Shown in pieces: positions 1-7,649 of a stretch of 9,096 bases of DNA (its first letter is position 1; each line of letters opens with the position of its first letter). The position numbers and the translations under genes were made by a program. This DNA is from Bacteroides sp. (GTDB taxonomy: Bacteria > Bacteroidota > Bacteroidia > Bacteroidales > Bacteroidaceae), in NCBI GenBank assembly GCA_030529405.1, contig JAUMWZ010000018.1, positions 7,620-16,715 on the forward strand. The letters are read 5' to 3'. A model generated the notes under the pieces. It was not told the DNA's origin. It made no database searches and saw only the letters and a program-made list of their open reading frames with translations.

Positions 1-3000
1 AGTTTGACGCGATAGAAGGTCAGTTTTCTGCTAACCAAGATGTGGAAATAAAAGGAAAAGCTGTGTTATATAATGGTGTGGCATTAAGTAACACAAAGGT
101 TAGATATGAAGTAAGAAAGAGTTCTTACGGTAGGGGTTATAGGACACATGATAAACTTATTTACAGTGGAAACACTACTACAAACAATGACGGAGAGTTT
201 ACTATTTCCACAAAACTTATCACTGATAAAGAGGAGCAGGGCAACTATTTAGTCTTTGAAGTAAAAGCTATTGTTACTGATGCTTCAGGAGAAACTGTCA
301 GCAAAGAAAAGAGAATGTTCGTAGGTACTTCTCCTTTATTATCGCAGGTTAGTATTACGAAAAAGAACATAACAGATAAAGTCTTTTTCTGGGATAGAAA
401 ACGAAAAGATTACTCTGCTAAATATTCAAGAAAGAACATAGGTTTTTCGGAAGAGATATTAGACAAGGAACAGCCTCTTGAAGTTTATGTATCTGCAAGA
501 AATTATGACGGTGTTGAAATGGAAGCCACAGTAGAATATAGAATAATAAAGCAGTCGGACTGGATTAAAGAGAAAGACGATAAGGTTGTTCTTAGTGGTG
601 AGTTCGAGGCAAACAAGAAAGTGAACTTAGATCTGTCATCACTCGATTGTGATAAATACGTTATCTTGACAAAGGCTAAGACCAAATTCAACCAATACTC
701 AGAAGAATCTTTAGAGGGTTTTATGCTGTTTTCTGAGAAAGAAAATAAGAGTGTTGTCGATAGAGTTATAATCCTATACGCAGAAGATGATAAGGTGGGC
801 TCAGATGGTAAAGCCAAAATAAAAATAGGAACCTCTGCAGATGAAATTAAAACTCTTATCACTGTGTTTGACAACAAAGGAGAGTTAAGACACAAAGAAT
901 ATATAACTGTTAAGAGAGGTATATATACTTTAGAACTCGCTGATTTACACTCTTATGGAGAGTCTGCATACGTTAGTGTGATGACTGTTAAAGAAAGCAC
1001 TTTGTATGAAGGTGGTTTAAGATTTAATAATGGGTTGAGTAAGAAAACACTAACAGCCAAATGGGTGGTCTTCAGAGATAAACTTTCTCCAAACATAAAA
1101 GAAACTTGGAAGATGGTTATAACAGACTCCGAAGGCAATCTTGTCCCTGCTGAAGTATTGGCTACTATGCATGATGCATCTCTCAACTCTCTTGGCAACT
1201 TATACGAAAGAACTCTTTTTGGCAAGGTAGATACTAACTTCAAGTATAAACCTTCATGGGACGCAGTACATACTTCTGAACCAAAATGGAACTATATGAG
1301 TGAGGTATATGTTAGTCCTTATGGATTTGCAAATTTGTATGATAACCTTACTTACGGTAAGATATATGATGATATGTTCTCTTATGTTCTTTCTATCCCT
1401 TATAATGCAGAGGAAGTCGTTGTAACAGGATATGCCTCACAAAAAAGACTACACACTGTTGGTGCTATTAAGACAAGAAGTGCTAATGATAAAGATGAAA
1501 AATCAGAAATAAGAAAAGAACTTGTGGAAACTGCCTTCTTCTTGCCTGAGCTGAGAACTAATAGTAAGGGCGAAGTTGAGTTTAGTTTCAATGCTCCACA
1601 AGCATTAACACGCTGGAATTTCAAGGCTTATGTGCATACAAAAGATTATGACACATTCGTGTTGCGTGATACTGTTACCACAGTAAAAGACCTTATGCTT
1701 ATGGTCAATAAACCACGCTTTGTTCGTTTAGGCGATGAGGGTAGACTGTCGGCTAAGCTTGTAAACAACAGCAACGAAAGAATAGATGCAACTGTTAGGT
1801 TAGAACTTTTCAGCGCAGAAACTAACAAAGTGTTGCGCACAGAACGTAAGTCTGTGAGGGTAGAAAGCAGAGGCAATGTTGAGGCTGAGTTCACTATGAA
1901 CATAAAGGATATGCCAAACGGAGCATTGAAGTGCAGAGTTGTGGCAGACAGTAAGAAGTTTAGCGATGGAGAGGAGTTTTACCTTCCTGTTGTTAGCAAT
2001 AGAGAGATGATAACAAATGCACTTACTTTCTTGGGAGAGGCAGGACAAACAACAAAAGAAAACATTGGAAACTTATTCATAAAAGATTGGAAACACCATG
2101 ACAACAAAAGCATAACAGTGGAAGTTGTATCTAATCCTATTTGGTACGCAATAATGTCTATACCTACACTTCAAAGCACTTCAGACAATGCACTGTCTAT
2201 GGCTGCTATGCTTTGGGGTAATGGTCTGACAGAAGGTATAGTTAATCAAAGACCGGAAGTTAGAGATGTGTTCAATACATGGATAACATCTGGCAGAAAA
2301 ACTAATAATGGTAAGAGCCAACTGTATATGAATGGCGAGTTAAAGGATATATTGCTTGAAAACACACCATGGTTGTTTGAGGCGCAAGATGAATATACTC
2401 AACGAATGAATGTAGCCAAAGCATTTGATGAGGCACAAATACAGATAGACAAGAACTATGCTATTGAGAAGTTGTTGGCTCTTCAAGCAAACGATGGCTC
2501 TTATTCTTGGTTTGGCAAACGAGGTGGAAGTAAATCTGTCACAGCCTTAGTGTTGTACTGTATTGATAACTACATGGACGCAACAGATGATGTAAACAAC
2601 TCGTCTTTGAGGTTGGTTCGCAACAACATCATACAGTATCTGTCTAACGAAATGATTAGCTGGAACGATAAGTATGTTAAGGACAAGGCTAAGATGACTA
2701 ATGCTTATCTGCCATCATACTTGATAATGTCTTCAATATCTCTATCTCGTGGAGGAACAGAATTAGTTGCAGGACTGAAAGAAGCTAACAACAACTTCAT
2801 GAAAGCTATTGCTGAAAATGTAGGCAAGCTATCGTTGGAAGACAGAGCTTTATATTCTATTGCGCTAAACAAGCAAGGCAAACACAAAGAGGCAAAGAAT
2901 GTGTTAGAGTCGATAAAGCAACATTTAGTTCAGAAAAAGGGTCTTGGCGCCTACTTTGATAGCAACCTTGTGAGAGAAACAAAGATGATTTCTCATCTTC

Positions 3001-3809
3001 ATGCTATGACTGCACTTTCGCTTTATGAAGAAAACAAACCTGTTGTAGCTAAGATGAGGCAGTGGCTAATAAGCAATAAGCGTGCAAACAAATGGGGAGA
3101 AGACCTAAATACTGCCTTTGCTGTTGCGGCAATAGTCAATAGTGTAGACAAAAGCTCTTCACTTCTTAGCTCTGATTTAGAGGTTACTGCGGGAAAACAC
3201 ACTGTTGTTTCTAAGCAAGACGATAAGAACACTCAACTCGGATATATTAAGAAACGAATAGAACTGTCTGAAATGAAAGACTGGGTTAATGACATTACTA
3301 TCGTAAACAAAGGGACTAATGAAGCGATAGTGAATGTTTATTCTCAATACGAAGCCCCTCTTTTGGAGGTGGAAACTTTCTCGTTTGCATCTAAGATAAG
3401 AAGAAAAGCCTATGTAGAAAAGGTTGATGGCGACAAGAGAGTAAATAAGCTTATCACTCCTAACACTATTCTTGAGGTGGGAGATAAGGTTGTTACCTAT
3501 CTAACAATATTGTCTGACAGAGATTTGTCTTTTGTGAGAGTGAAAGAGCAAAGGGCGTCCAACTTAGAGCCAGTAGATAAAATTTCGGCTTACAAATATT
3601 CAGATGGACTTTGGTACTATCAAGAATTGAAGGACACTCACTACAATATGTTTATAGATAATCTTAGCAAAGGGGAATATGTTATAAAACAAGAATATAG
3701 AGTAACAACACGAGGTAAATATCAAATGGGCTTAGTGCGACTTGAGTCTGTATATGCTCCAGAATTTGTATCACACTCTAAATCGTTTGTTATAAACGCA
3801 ACAAGATAA
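1..3809 (+). CDS. Alpha-2-macroglobulin family protein, thioester-less, 5'-truncated by window edge
   Basis: This is a large envelope protein of the bacterial alpha-2-macroglobulin (MG-domain) family. Members are usually exported or lipid-anchored and are thought to trap or bind proteases or other proteins. The frame is open to the left edge: codons before the GTG at 42 (reading FDAIEGQFSANQD) continue the same beta-rich domain, so that GTG is internal and the true start lies outside. Numbering codons from nt 3, codons 1-460 are MG-type beta domains, starting with a G-x-A-x-x-x-x-G-V-A-L repeat typical of MG domains. A SusC-like EEVVVTGYASQKR segment is at about 470-482. The A2M domain starts near 509 (TAFFLPELRTNSKGEVEFSF). 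An alpha/alpha-barrel thioester-type domain runs from about 705 to 1060 (NDGSYSWFGKRGG near 830). A C-terminal beta domain follows. The Cys-x-Glu-Gln thioester is absent: STSDNA occupies its place (2175-2192). Family assignment is firm; the ligand is unknown. Confidence 0.9.
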   Translation, partial: FDAIEGQFSANQDVEIKGKAVLYNGVALSNTKVRYEVRKSSYGRGYRTHDKLIYSGNTTTNNDGEFTISTKLITDKEEQGNYLVFEVKAIVTDASGETVSKEKRMFVGTSPLLSQVSITKKNITDKVFFWDRKRKDYSAKYSRKNIGFSEEILDKEQPLEVYVSARNYDGVEMEATVEYRIIKQSDWIKEKDDKVVLSGEFEANKKVNLDLSSLDCDKYVILTKAKTKFNQYSEESLEGFMLFSEKENKSVVDRVIILYAEDDKVGSDGKAKIKIGTSADEIKTLITVFDNKGELRHKEYITVKRGIYTLELADLHSYGESAYVSVMTVKESTLYEGGLRFNNGLSKKTLTAKWVVFRDKLSPNIKETWKMVITDSEGNLVPAEVLATMHDASLNSLGNLYERTLFGKVDTNFKYKPSWDAVHTSEPKWNYMSEVYVSPYGFANLYDNLTYGKIYDDMFSYVLSIPYNAEEVVVTGYASQKRLHTVGAIKTRSANDKDEKSEIRKELVETAFFLPELRTNSKGEVEFSFNAPQALTRWNFKAYVHTKDYDTFVLRDTVTTVKDLMLMVNKPRFVRLGDEGRLSAKLVNNSNERIDATVRLELFSAETNKVLRTERKSVRVESRGNVEAEFTMNIKDMPNGALKCRVVADSKKFSDGEEFYLPVVSNREMITNALTFLGEAGQTTKENIGNLFIKDWKHHDNKSITVEVVSNPIWYAIMSIPTLQSTSDNALSMAAMLWGNGLTEGIVNQRPEVRDVFNTWITSGRKTNNGKSQLYMNGELKDILLENTPWLFEAQDEYTQRMNVAKAFDEAQIQIDKNYAIEKLLALQANDGSYSWFGKRGGSKSVTALVLYCIDNYMDATDDVNNSSLRLVRNNIIQYLSNEMISWNDKYVKDKAKMTNAYLPSYLIMSSISLSRGGTELVAGLKEANNNFMKAIAENVGKLSLEDRALYSIALNKQGKHKEAKNVLESIKQHLVQKKGLGAYFDSNLVRETKMISHLHAMTALSLYEENKPVVAKMRQWLISNKRANKWGEDLNTAFAVAAIVNSVDKSSSLLSSDLEVTAGKHTVVSKQDDKNTQLGYIKKRIELSEMKDWVNDITIVNKGTNEAIVNVYSQYEAPLLEVETFSFASKIRRKAYVEKVDGDKRVNKLITPNTILEVGDKVVTYLTILSDRDLSFVRVKEQRASNLEPVDKISAYKYSDGLWYYQELKDTHYNMFIDNLSKGEYVIKQEYRVTTRGKYQMGLVRLESVYAPEFVSHSKSFVINATR

Positions 3810-3826
3810 CGTAAACTTGATATTTG

Positions 3827-3871
3827 AAGTGCAACAAGCAGGTGAGATAGCCAGTTTGTTGCACTTTCTTT
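3827..3871 (+). terminator. Intrinsic terminator after the macroglobulin gene
   Basis: An 11-bp perfect stem pairs AAGTGCAACAA (3827-3837) with TTGTTGCACTT (3856-3866) around an 18-nt loop. It is followed by a T-rich tract (TCTTT). It begins 18 bp after the TAA stop and separates the macroglobulin from the downstream DUF1573 gene. The loop is longer than usual and the T-tract is interrupted, so termination may be incomplete. Confidence 0.7.
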
Positions 3872-3890
3872 ATATATAAACGTGGGTTGT

Positions 3891-4132
3891 TGAAGTAAAT
3901 TCTATACATTTGTAAGAATTAGAAACATACCTGTCGGGCAATGGCTATATGATGCACTTTTGTGTCTATTATATCCCTTTTGCAAACTATATATGGTTTG
4001 TTTCTAATTTATATATAGTTCGAAAATCAAGTCTATATGGTTTGCAAGTCAGTTATATATGGTTTATAAAACTAGTGTATATCATTGGCTTTCGTGTTGT
4101 CATACACTGATTTTTTGGCTATATACATTGTC
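3891..4132 (+). repeat. Array A: degenerate 22-bp tandem palindromic repeats (about 11 units)
   Basis: This fills most of the 334-bp gap between the terminator and the DUF1573 start; I see no gene here. Cutting the sequence every 22 bp in fixed phase stacks TATA-centred units. The best are 3979-4000, 4001-4022, 4023-4044, 4045-4066 and 4067-4088. Weaker ones are 4089-4110 and 4111-4132. Upstream, 3935-3956 and 3891-3912 also fit, while 3913-3934 and 3957-3978 fit poorly. TATATGG-TTT recurs at the same unit position in three of the best five. Unit 3979-4000 contains AAACTATATATGGTTT, a 16-bp palindrome with one mismatched pair. The last unit ends 11 bp before the ATG of the next gene, so the array covers where that operon's promoter should be. 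I could not find a convincing Bacteroidetes TTTG / TAnnTTTG promoter pair within it. Related arrays lie at 6396-6592 and 7650-7737. Confidence 0.8.
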
Positions 4133-4143
4133 TTACTGAAAGA

Positions 4144-5220
4144 ATGAATAAATTGATTATGAAAAAACTTATATATACCCTTTTGTGTGCTTTGTTCTTC
4201 TCTGTTGCAATATATGCTCAACCTCGAATGAAGATTGACGCACACAGCAAGAATCTTGGAGAAATAAATTGGCAAGTGCCAATTTTGGTACGATATGAGA
4301 TTACTAACATTGGCGACAAACCTCTTGTTATATCTAATGTTACTACCTCGTGCGCCTGCAATGCTCTCAACTGGACTAAGCAACCAATTATGCCAAAAGC
4401 CAAAGGCTTTATCAACGTGGTGTTCGATGCTAAAGCCCTTGGGCGATTTAATAAGTCGCTGAGCGTATATTGTAATGCAGAACCATATATGTTTCAACTT
4501 CGTTTCGCAGGGATAGTAGCTAAAGAACCGAAGCAAAAGGCTAAGCAGATGAAGTACAAAATAGCTCATTTAGGGCTAGACAAAAACGTATTGGACTTTG
4601 GCGATGTAAGACGTGGAGCTAAATCGACCATAGAACTTACGGTGCAAAATGATGGTGCAACAGACTATGAACCAGTGATTATGCACAAACCGAGATATAT
4701 GACGGTGGAAAAAACTAAGGAAGTGATACGTGTGGGAGAACAAGGTGTGTTGCGAATAACGATAGACACCGACAAACTTAATGATTGGGGACTGAAAAAC
4801 ACTAAAGTATATCTTTCTCGTTTCATTGGAGATAGGGTAGGAGATGATAATGCTCTCCCTATAAAGGTAGTAGTATTGCCGAGTGATAAGGTGTTTAGCA
4901 AGCTGACAAACAACAATACCCCTGTGGTTAATCTGTCTAGTAATGAGTTGTCAATAAAGGGTCTGCCTAATGGAAAGACTACTCAATATGTGATGATAAG
5001 AAACTCTGGTAAAGGCAATTTAGACATAATCAAGATGCAAGTTATAGGCGATGGAGTGGGAATTGATTTGAAGAAAAAGCGCATACCATCTGCCACAGAA
5101 GTAAAACTTAAAGCGAAATTAGACGTTGAGCAAATAAGAAAATCGGCAGAAAAACCATACATTCTGATGATAACTAATGACCCCGAAAACCCTAAGACAA
5201 TAATAAGTATAGTTGAGTAA
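4144..5220 (+). CDS. Secreted DUF1573 (Ig/ASH-like) domain protein
   Basis: This 358-residue protein has an N-terminal signal peptide: MKK at residues 6-8, a hydrophobic core LIYTLLCALFFSVAIYA, and likely cleavage after A25 before QPRMK. There appear to be three tandem beta-sandwich domains. Residues 29-125 are a typical DUF1573 unit (LVISNVTTSCACNALNW, with C70 and C72 in the usual Cys-x-Cys position). Residues 145-245 open with VLDFGDVRRG, and 260-358 open with LSSNELSIKGL; both are divergent. DUF1573 proteins are abundant in Bacteroidetes and periplasmic or surface-exposed, and their function is not established. Either the ATG at 4144 or the in-frame ATG at 4159 could be the start; the second places MKK directly before the hydrophobic core, and neither has a clear ribosome binding site. 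The stop is TAA followed at once by another in-frame TAA. meaB starts 21 bp later, so the two are probably co-transcribed. The repeat array directly upstream may control it (inference). Confidence 0.85.
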   Translation: MNKLIMKKLIYTLLCALFFSVAIYAQPRMKIDAHSKNLGEINWQVPILVRYEITNIGDKPLVISNVTTSCACNALNWTKQPIMPKAKGFINVVFDAKALGRFNKSLSVYCNAEPYMFQLRFAGIVAKEPKQKAKQMKYKIAHLGLDKNVLDFGDVRRGAKSTIELTVQNDGATDYEPVIMHKPRYMTVEKTKEVIRVGEQGVLRITIDTDKLNDWGLKNTKVYLSRFIGDRVGDDNALPIKVVVLPSDKVFSKLTNNNTPVVNLSSNELSIKGLPNGKTTQYVMIRNSGKGNLDIIKMQVIGDGVGIDLKKKRIPSATEVKLKAKLDVEQIRKSAEKPYILMITNDPENPKTIISIVE

Positions 5221-5241
5221 TAACCTAAAAAACTTGACATT

Positions 5242-6339
5242 ATGCATCACCCAGAAAACAGCGAAGAATATAAAGGACTAACAGTCAATCAAGGTATAGA
5301 ACAACCGTCATCAATTAGTCCATACTATAAGAAGCGTCCACGGCGTAGGGAATTAACTGTTTCGGACTATGTTGAGGGTATTGTGAAGGGAGATATTACT
5401 ACACTAAGCCAAGCAGTAACGTTAGTGGAAAGCACGAATGTGCATCATCAGCAGATTGCTCAAGAAGTAATTGAAAAGTGTTTGCCATATAGTGGCAACT
5501 CAATTCGTATTGGTATAAGTGGAGTTCCAGGAGCAGGAAAAAGTACATCAATAGATGTGTTCGGCATACATGTGCTTGGAAAAGGCGGAAAGTTAGCTGT
5601 GTTGGCAATAGACCCAAGTAGCGAAAGAAGTAAGGGGAGTATACTTGGCGACAAAACTCGTATGGAACAACTTTCTGTACACCCTAATTCCTTCATTCGT
5701 CCAAGCCCTGCTGCCGGCTCATTAGGTGGAGTTGCCCGCAAAACAAGAGAGACTATTGTTCTGTGTGAAGCTGCTGGTTTCGACAAGATATTCGTTGAGA
5801 CCGTGGGAGTTGGTCAGAGCGAAACGGCTGTTCATTCAATGGTGGACTTCTTCTTGTTAATACAATTGGCGGGAACGGGCGATGAACTGCAGGGCATCAA
5901 ACGTGGAATTATGGAAATGGCAGACGGAATTGTCATCAACAAAGCAGATGGCGACAATGTCGAGAAAGCTAAGCTGGCGGCAACACAATTCAGAAATGCA
6001 CTCCATTTGTTTCCTGCTCCAGACTCTGGTTGGATACCACGTGTGATGACATACTCTGGATTTTACAACTTAGGTGTTAAGGAAATATGGGATATGGTAT
6101 ATGAATATATCGACTTCGTGAAGGACAATGGCTACTTTGAATATAGACGAAACGAACAAAGCAAGTTTTGGATGTACGAAACTATTAACCAACACTTGAA
6201 AGACAGTTTCTATAATAATCCATCAATCAGCGATATGCTTTTGACGAAGGAACAAGAGGTTTTGCGTGGCAATCTTACTTCTTTTGTTGCGGCTAAAGAC
6301 TTGCTTGACAAGTATTTTGAAGAACTTAGAAAGAAATAA
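5242..6339 (+). CDS. meaB: MeaB/ArgK-type GTPase, chaperone of methylmalonyl-CoA mutase
   Basis: This is a cytosolic SIMIBI-class P-loop GTPase. In known systems MeaB (human MMAA) binds methylmalonyl-CoA mutase, gates adenosylcobalamin loading and protects the enzyme from inactivation. In Bacteroidales the mutase serves the succinate-propionate pathway. Motifs seen: Walker A GVPGAGKS (94-101); the AIDPSS segment (122-127) and KGSILGDKTRM (131-141); the family signature FIRPSPAAGSLGGVARKTRE (151-170); switch-like ETVGVGQSE (186-194); and guanine-specificity NKAD (233-236). A helical C-terminal tail (about 300-365) matches the dimerisation arm. At 365 residues it is somewhat longer than the roughly 330-residue bacterial enzymes, because of a polar N-terminal stretch ending in YYKKRPRRRELTVSDYVEG (residues 28-46). 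The mutase genes are not in the window. It follows the DUF1573 gene by 21 bp, ends at a strong terminator, and converges on the cobamide genes. Older databases call the family LAO/AO transport ATPase ArgK, which is a misnomer. Confidence 0.95.
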   Translation: MHHPENSEEYKGLTVNQGIEQPSSISPYYKKRPRRRELTVSDYVEGIVKGDITTLSQAVTLVESTNVHHQQIAQEVIEKCLPYSGNSIRIGISGVPGAGKSTSIDVFGIHVLGKGGKLAVLAIDPSSERSKGSILGDKTRMEQLSVHPNSFIRPSPAAGSLGGVARKTRETIVLCEAAGFDKIFVETVGVGQSETAVHSMVDFFLLIQLAGTGDELQGIKRGIMEMADGIVINKADGDNVEKAKLAATQFRNALHLFPAPDSGWIPRVMTYSGFYNLGVKEIWDMVYEYIDFVKDNGYFEYRRNEQSKFWMYETINQHLKDSFYNNPSISDMLLTKEQEVLRGNLTSFVAAKDLLDKYFEELRKK

Positions 6340-6346
6340 TATATAT

Positions 6347-6378
6347 GGTCTGTTCAGAAAGTGAGCAGACCTTTTTTT
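6347..6378 (+). terminator. Intrinsic terminator after meaB
   Basis: GGTCTGTTCA (6347-6356) pairs with TGAGCAGACC (6362-6371) to form a 10-bp stem with one G-U pair and a 5-nt loop. Seven T residues (6372-6378) follow directly. It starts 7 bp after the meaB TAA. The opposite strand has no T-tract after the stem, so it probably does not serve the convergent cbiB transcript. Confidence 0.88.
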
Positions 6379-6395
6379 ATTATAAATAAATCTCG

Positions 6396-6592
6396 TTTTC
6401 AGTGTTAATACGGTAGGTTTGTTAGGCAGATATATCTTGCTTGTAAACAGTAAATCTCTTGTCACATAGTAGATATATCTTGATTTCAGATTATATATAG
6501 CCTATTTCTAAACTGTATATAATCTGTTTCTAAACCGTATACAGCTTGTATGCAAACTATGTACAGTTTACTTCTAAAGTATATACAGTTTG
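6396..6592 (+). repeat. Array B: degenerate 22-bp tandem palindromic repeats (about 9 units)
   Basis: This lies in the 309-bp gap between the convergent ends of meaB and cbiB, which holds no gene I can support. The best units are 6483-6504, 6505-6526, 6527-6548, 6549-6570 and 6571-6592, all exactly 22 bp. Upstream, 6396-6417, 6418-6439 and the stretch 6440-6482 continue the pattern with one base missing: AGATATATCTTG occurs at 6428-6439 and again at 6471-6482, 43 bp apart rather than 44. The four units from 6505 to 6592 read TTTCT, TTTCT, TATGC or CTTCT, then an AAACTGTATACAGTTT-like core, then G or A. That core is a perfect 16-bp palindrome; individual units match it with 1-5 changes. A further shifted unit may span 6593-6614. 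No terminator for the minus-strand cbiB transcript is evident here, so the array itself may be its 3' end (inference). Confidence 0.88.
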
Positions 6593-6648
6593 TTTTTGTG
6601 GTGAAATATGGTTAGTTCTTTTTCTAAATATAATCTCTCTGCTTTTCT

Positions 6649-7605
6649 TTATATTCCCACCGCCAATAATGCTACTCTTGCCATTGCAGTGACTATCACC
6701 CACACGGTTTCTGTTCTTCTGCTCACTCTTATACTAATACTTAGGTCGTCTTTTGTGAGCACTCTGTCCTCTTCGCCTATGAATGGTTTGTATACCAACT
6801 GTCCGAAGTAGTTGTGCGAACCTCCAAACCTGCAACCCAAAATGCCTGCAAGTGCCGCCTCAGGATAGCCTGAATTAGGGCTTGCGTGAGCTTTGCCAAA
6901 CCTCTTTACAAAGTCAAACTTACTGCTGTTTCCGCTTACAATGAGCATCAGCCCAGCTGTTATGCGAGCAGGGATATAGTTTGCCACGTCATCAATCTTA
7001 GCTGCCACACGTCCAAACAACATATACCTGTCGTTCTTGTATCCTATCATTGAGTCGAGCGTGTTTATCATCTTATATGCCATCGCACCAGCAATTCCGA
7101 ACAAAGCATACCAGAACAAAGGTGCAATTACTCCATCGCTAAGGTTTTCAGCAAGTGTTTCTAAGGCGGCTTTCTTTACCTCTTCTTCGCTCAACTCACT
7201 TGTGTCTCGCCCCACTATTCTGCTTACTTGCTTTCTGCCCTCATCTAATCCTCTGTCTAAAGCATCGAAAACCATGACTACTTCACGTATGAGCGTTGTG
7301 CCAGCTATGCAGAAATACAGTCCTATGATAGAGTATACTGCCCCTGCAATGGTAGATGCTTGGGTAATGTAGTGGTCTGTAACTGCAAAAAAAGCGAATA
7401 CAAACCCTATCAAAGCTATGCTCATTGCTCCGCCTTTCAATAGTCTGTTGTTGCCTTTGTTTAGCCTTTTTTCGCAGAATGATATGCTCTTGCCAAACAC
7501 AACTATTGGGTGCAGTGAGGTGTTGGGGTCTGCAAATAAGCGGTCTAATATCCATGCAATGAATACTATAAGTGCAGGAGTTGCGTATGTTATGAGTTCA
7601 TTCAT
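6649..7605 (-). CDS. cbiB: Adenosylcobinamide-phosphate synthase CbiB
   Basis: This integral membrane enzyme joins adenosylcobyric acid to (R)-1-amino-2-propanol phosphate (or a related amino alcohol) to give adenosylcobinamide phosphate. It is named CbiB in Salmonella and CobD in aerobic-pathway organisms. Motifs: ILDRLFADPNTSLHPIVVFG (residues 19-38), EKRLNKGNNRLLKGG (45-59), the signature LAENLSDGVIAPLFWY (151-166), the stretch INTLDSMIGYKNDRYMLFGR (180-199), DDVANYIPARITA (205-217), and SPNSGYPEAALAGILG (242-257) followed by GGSHNYFG (261-268). Hydrophobic segments lie at about 8-20, 60-76, 86-104, 160-178 and 300-317. At 318 residues it is almost identical in length to Salmonella CbiB, so it is intact. 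The start at 7605 gives the expected MNELI hydrophobic N-terminus. It lies 114 bp downstream of cobD on the same strand, a gap filled mostly by array C, and is probably the next gene of the cobQ-cobD transcript. Confidence 0.95.
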   Translation of the reverse strand: MNELITYATPALIVFIAWILDRLFADPNTSLHPIVVFGKSISFCEKRLNKGNNRLLKGGAMSIALIGFVFAFFAVTDHYITQASTIAGAVYSIIGLYFCIAGTTLIREVVMVFDALDRGLDEGRKQVSRIVGRDTSELSEEEVKKAALETLAENLSDGVIAPLFWYALFGIAGAMAYKMINTLDSMIGYKNDRYMLFGRVAAKIDDVANYIPARITAGLMLIVSGNSSKFDFVKRFGKAHASPNSGYPEAALAGILGCRFGGSHNYFGQLVYKPFIGEEDRVLTKDDLSISIRVSRRTETVWVIVTAMARVALLAVGI

Positions 7606-7649
7606 CTTTTGCTTTATCTTTGGTTTTTCTCTGTTGTGTTTTTTGAGTG

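Noticed and set aside
42..44. GTG as the start of the macroglobulin gene
   Set aside because: The frame has no stop back to the window edge and the upstream codons continue the same domain, so this is an internal valine.
3891..4132. CRISPR array
   Set aside because: Units are contiguous, degenerate and only 22 bp, with no unique spacers between conserved repeats and no cas genes nearby. The same holds for the arrays at 6396-6592 and 7650-7737.
4040..4143. Bacteroidetes promoter (TTTG and TAnnTTTG) upstream of the DUF1573 gene
   Set aside because: Partial matches such as TATCATTG (4080-4087) lack a TTTG at the required distance. The repeats create many near matches, so none can be chosen.
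4072..4569. 165-codon minus-strand reading frame across array A and the DUF1573 gene
   Set aside because: It is mostly antisense to the DUF1573 coding region and starts inside it; its C-terminal part is translated repeat sequence with no domain signature.
6396..6592. Plasmid or phage iteron origin (22-bp phased repeats)
   Set aside because: The period fits iterons, but there is no replication initiator gene. Related arrays occur at three places among chromosomal housekeeping genes, and the units are too diverged from each other.
6608..6811. Small plus-strand gene after array B
   Set aside because: Most of its length is antisense to the C-terminus of cbiB, and the low-complexity hydrophobic product resembles no protein family I know.
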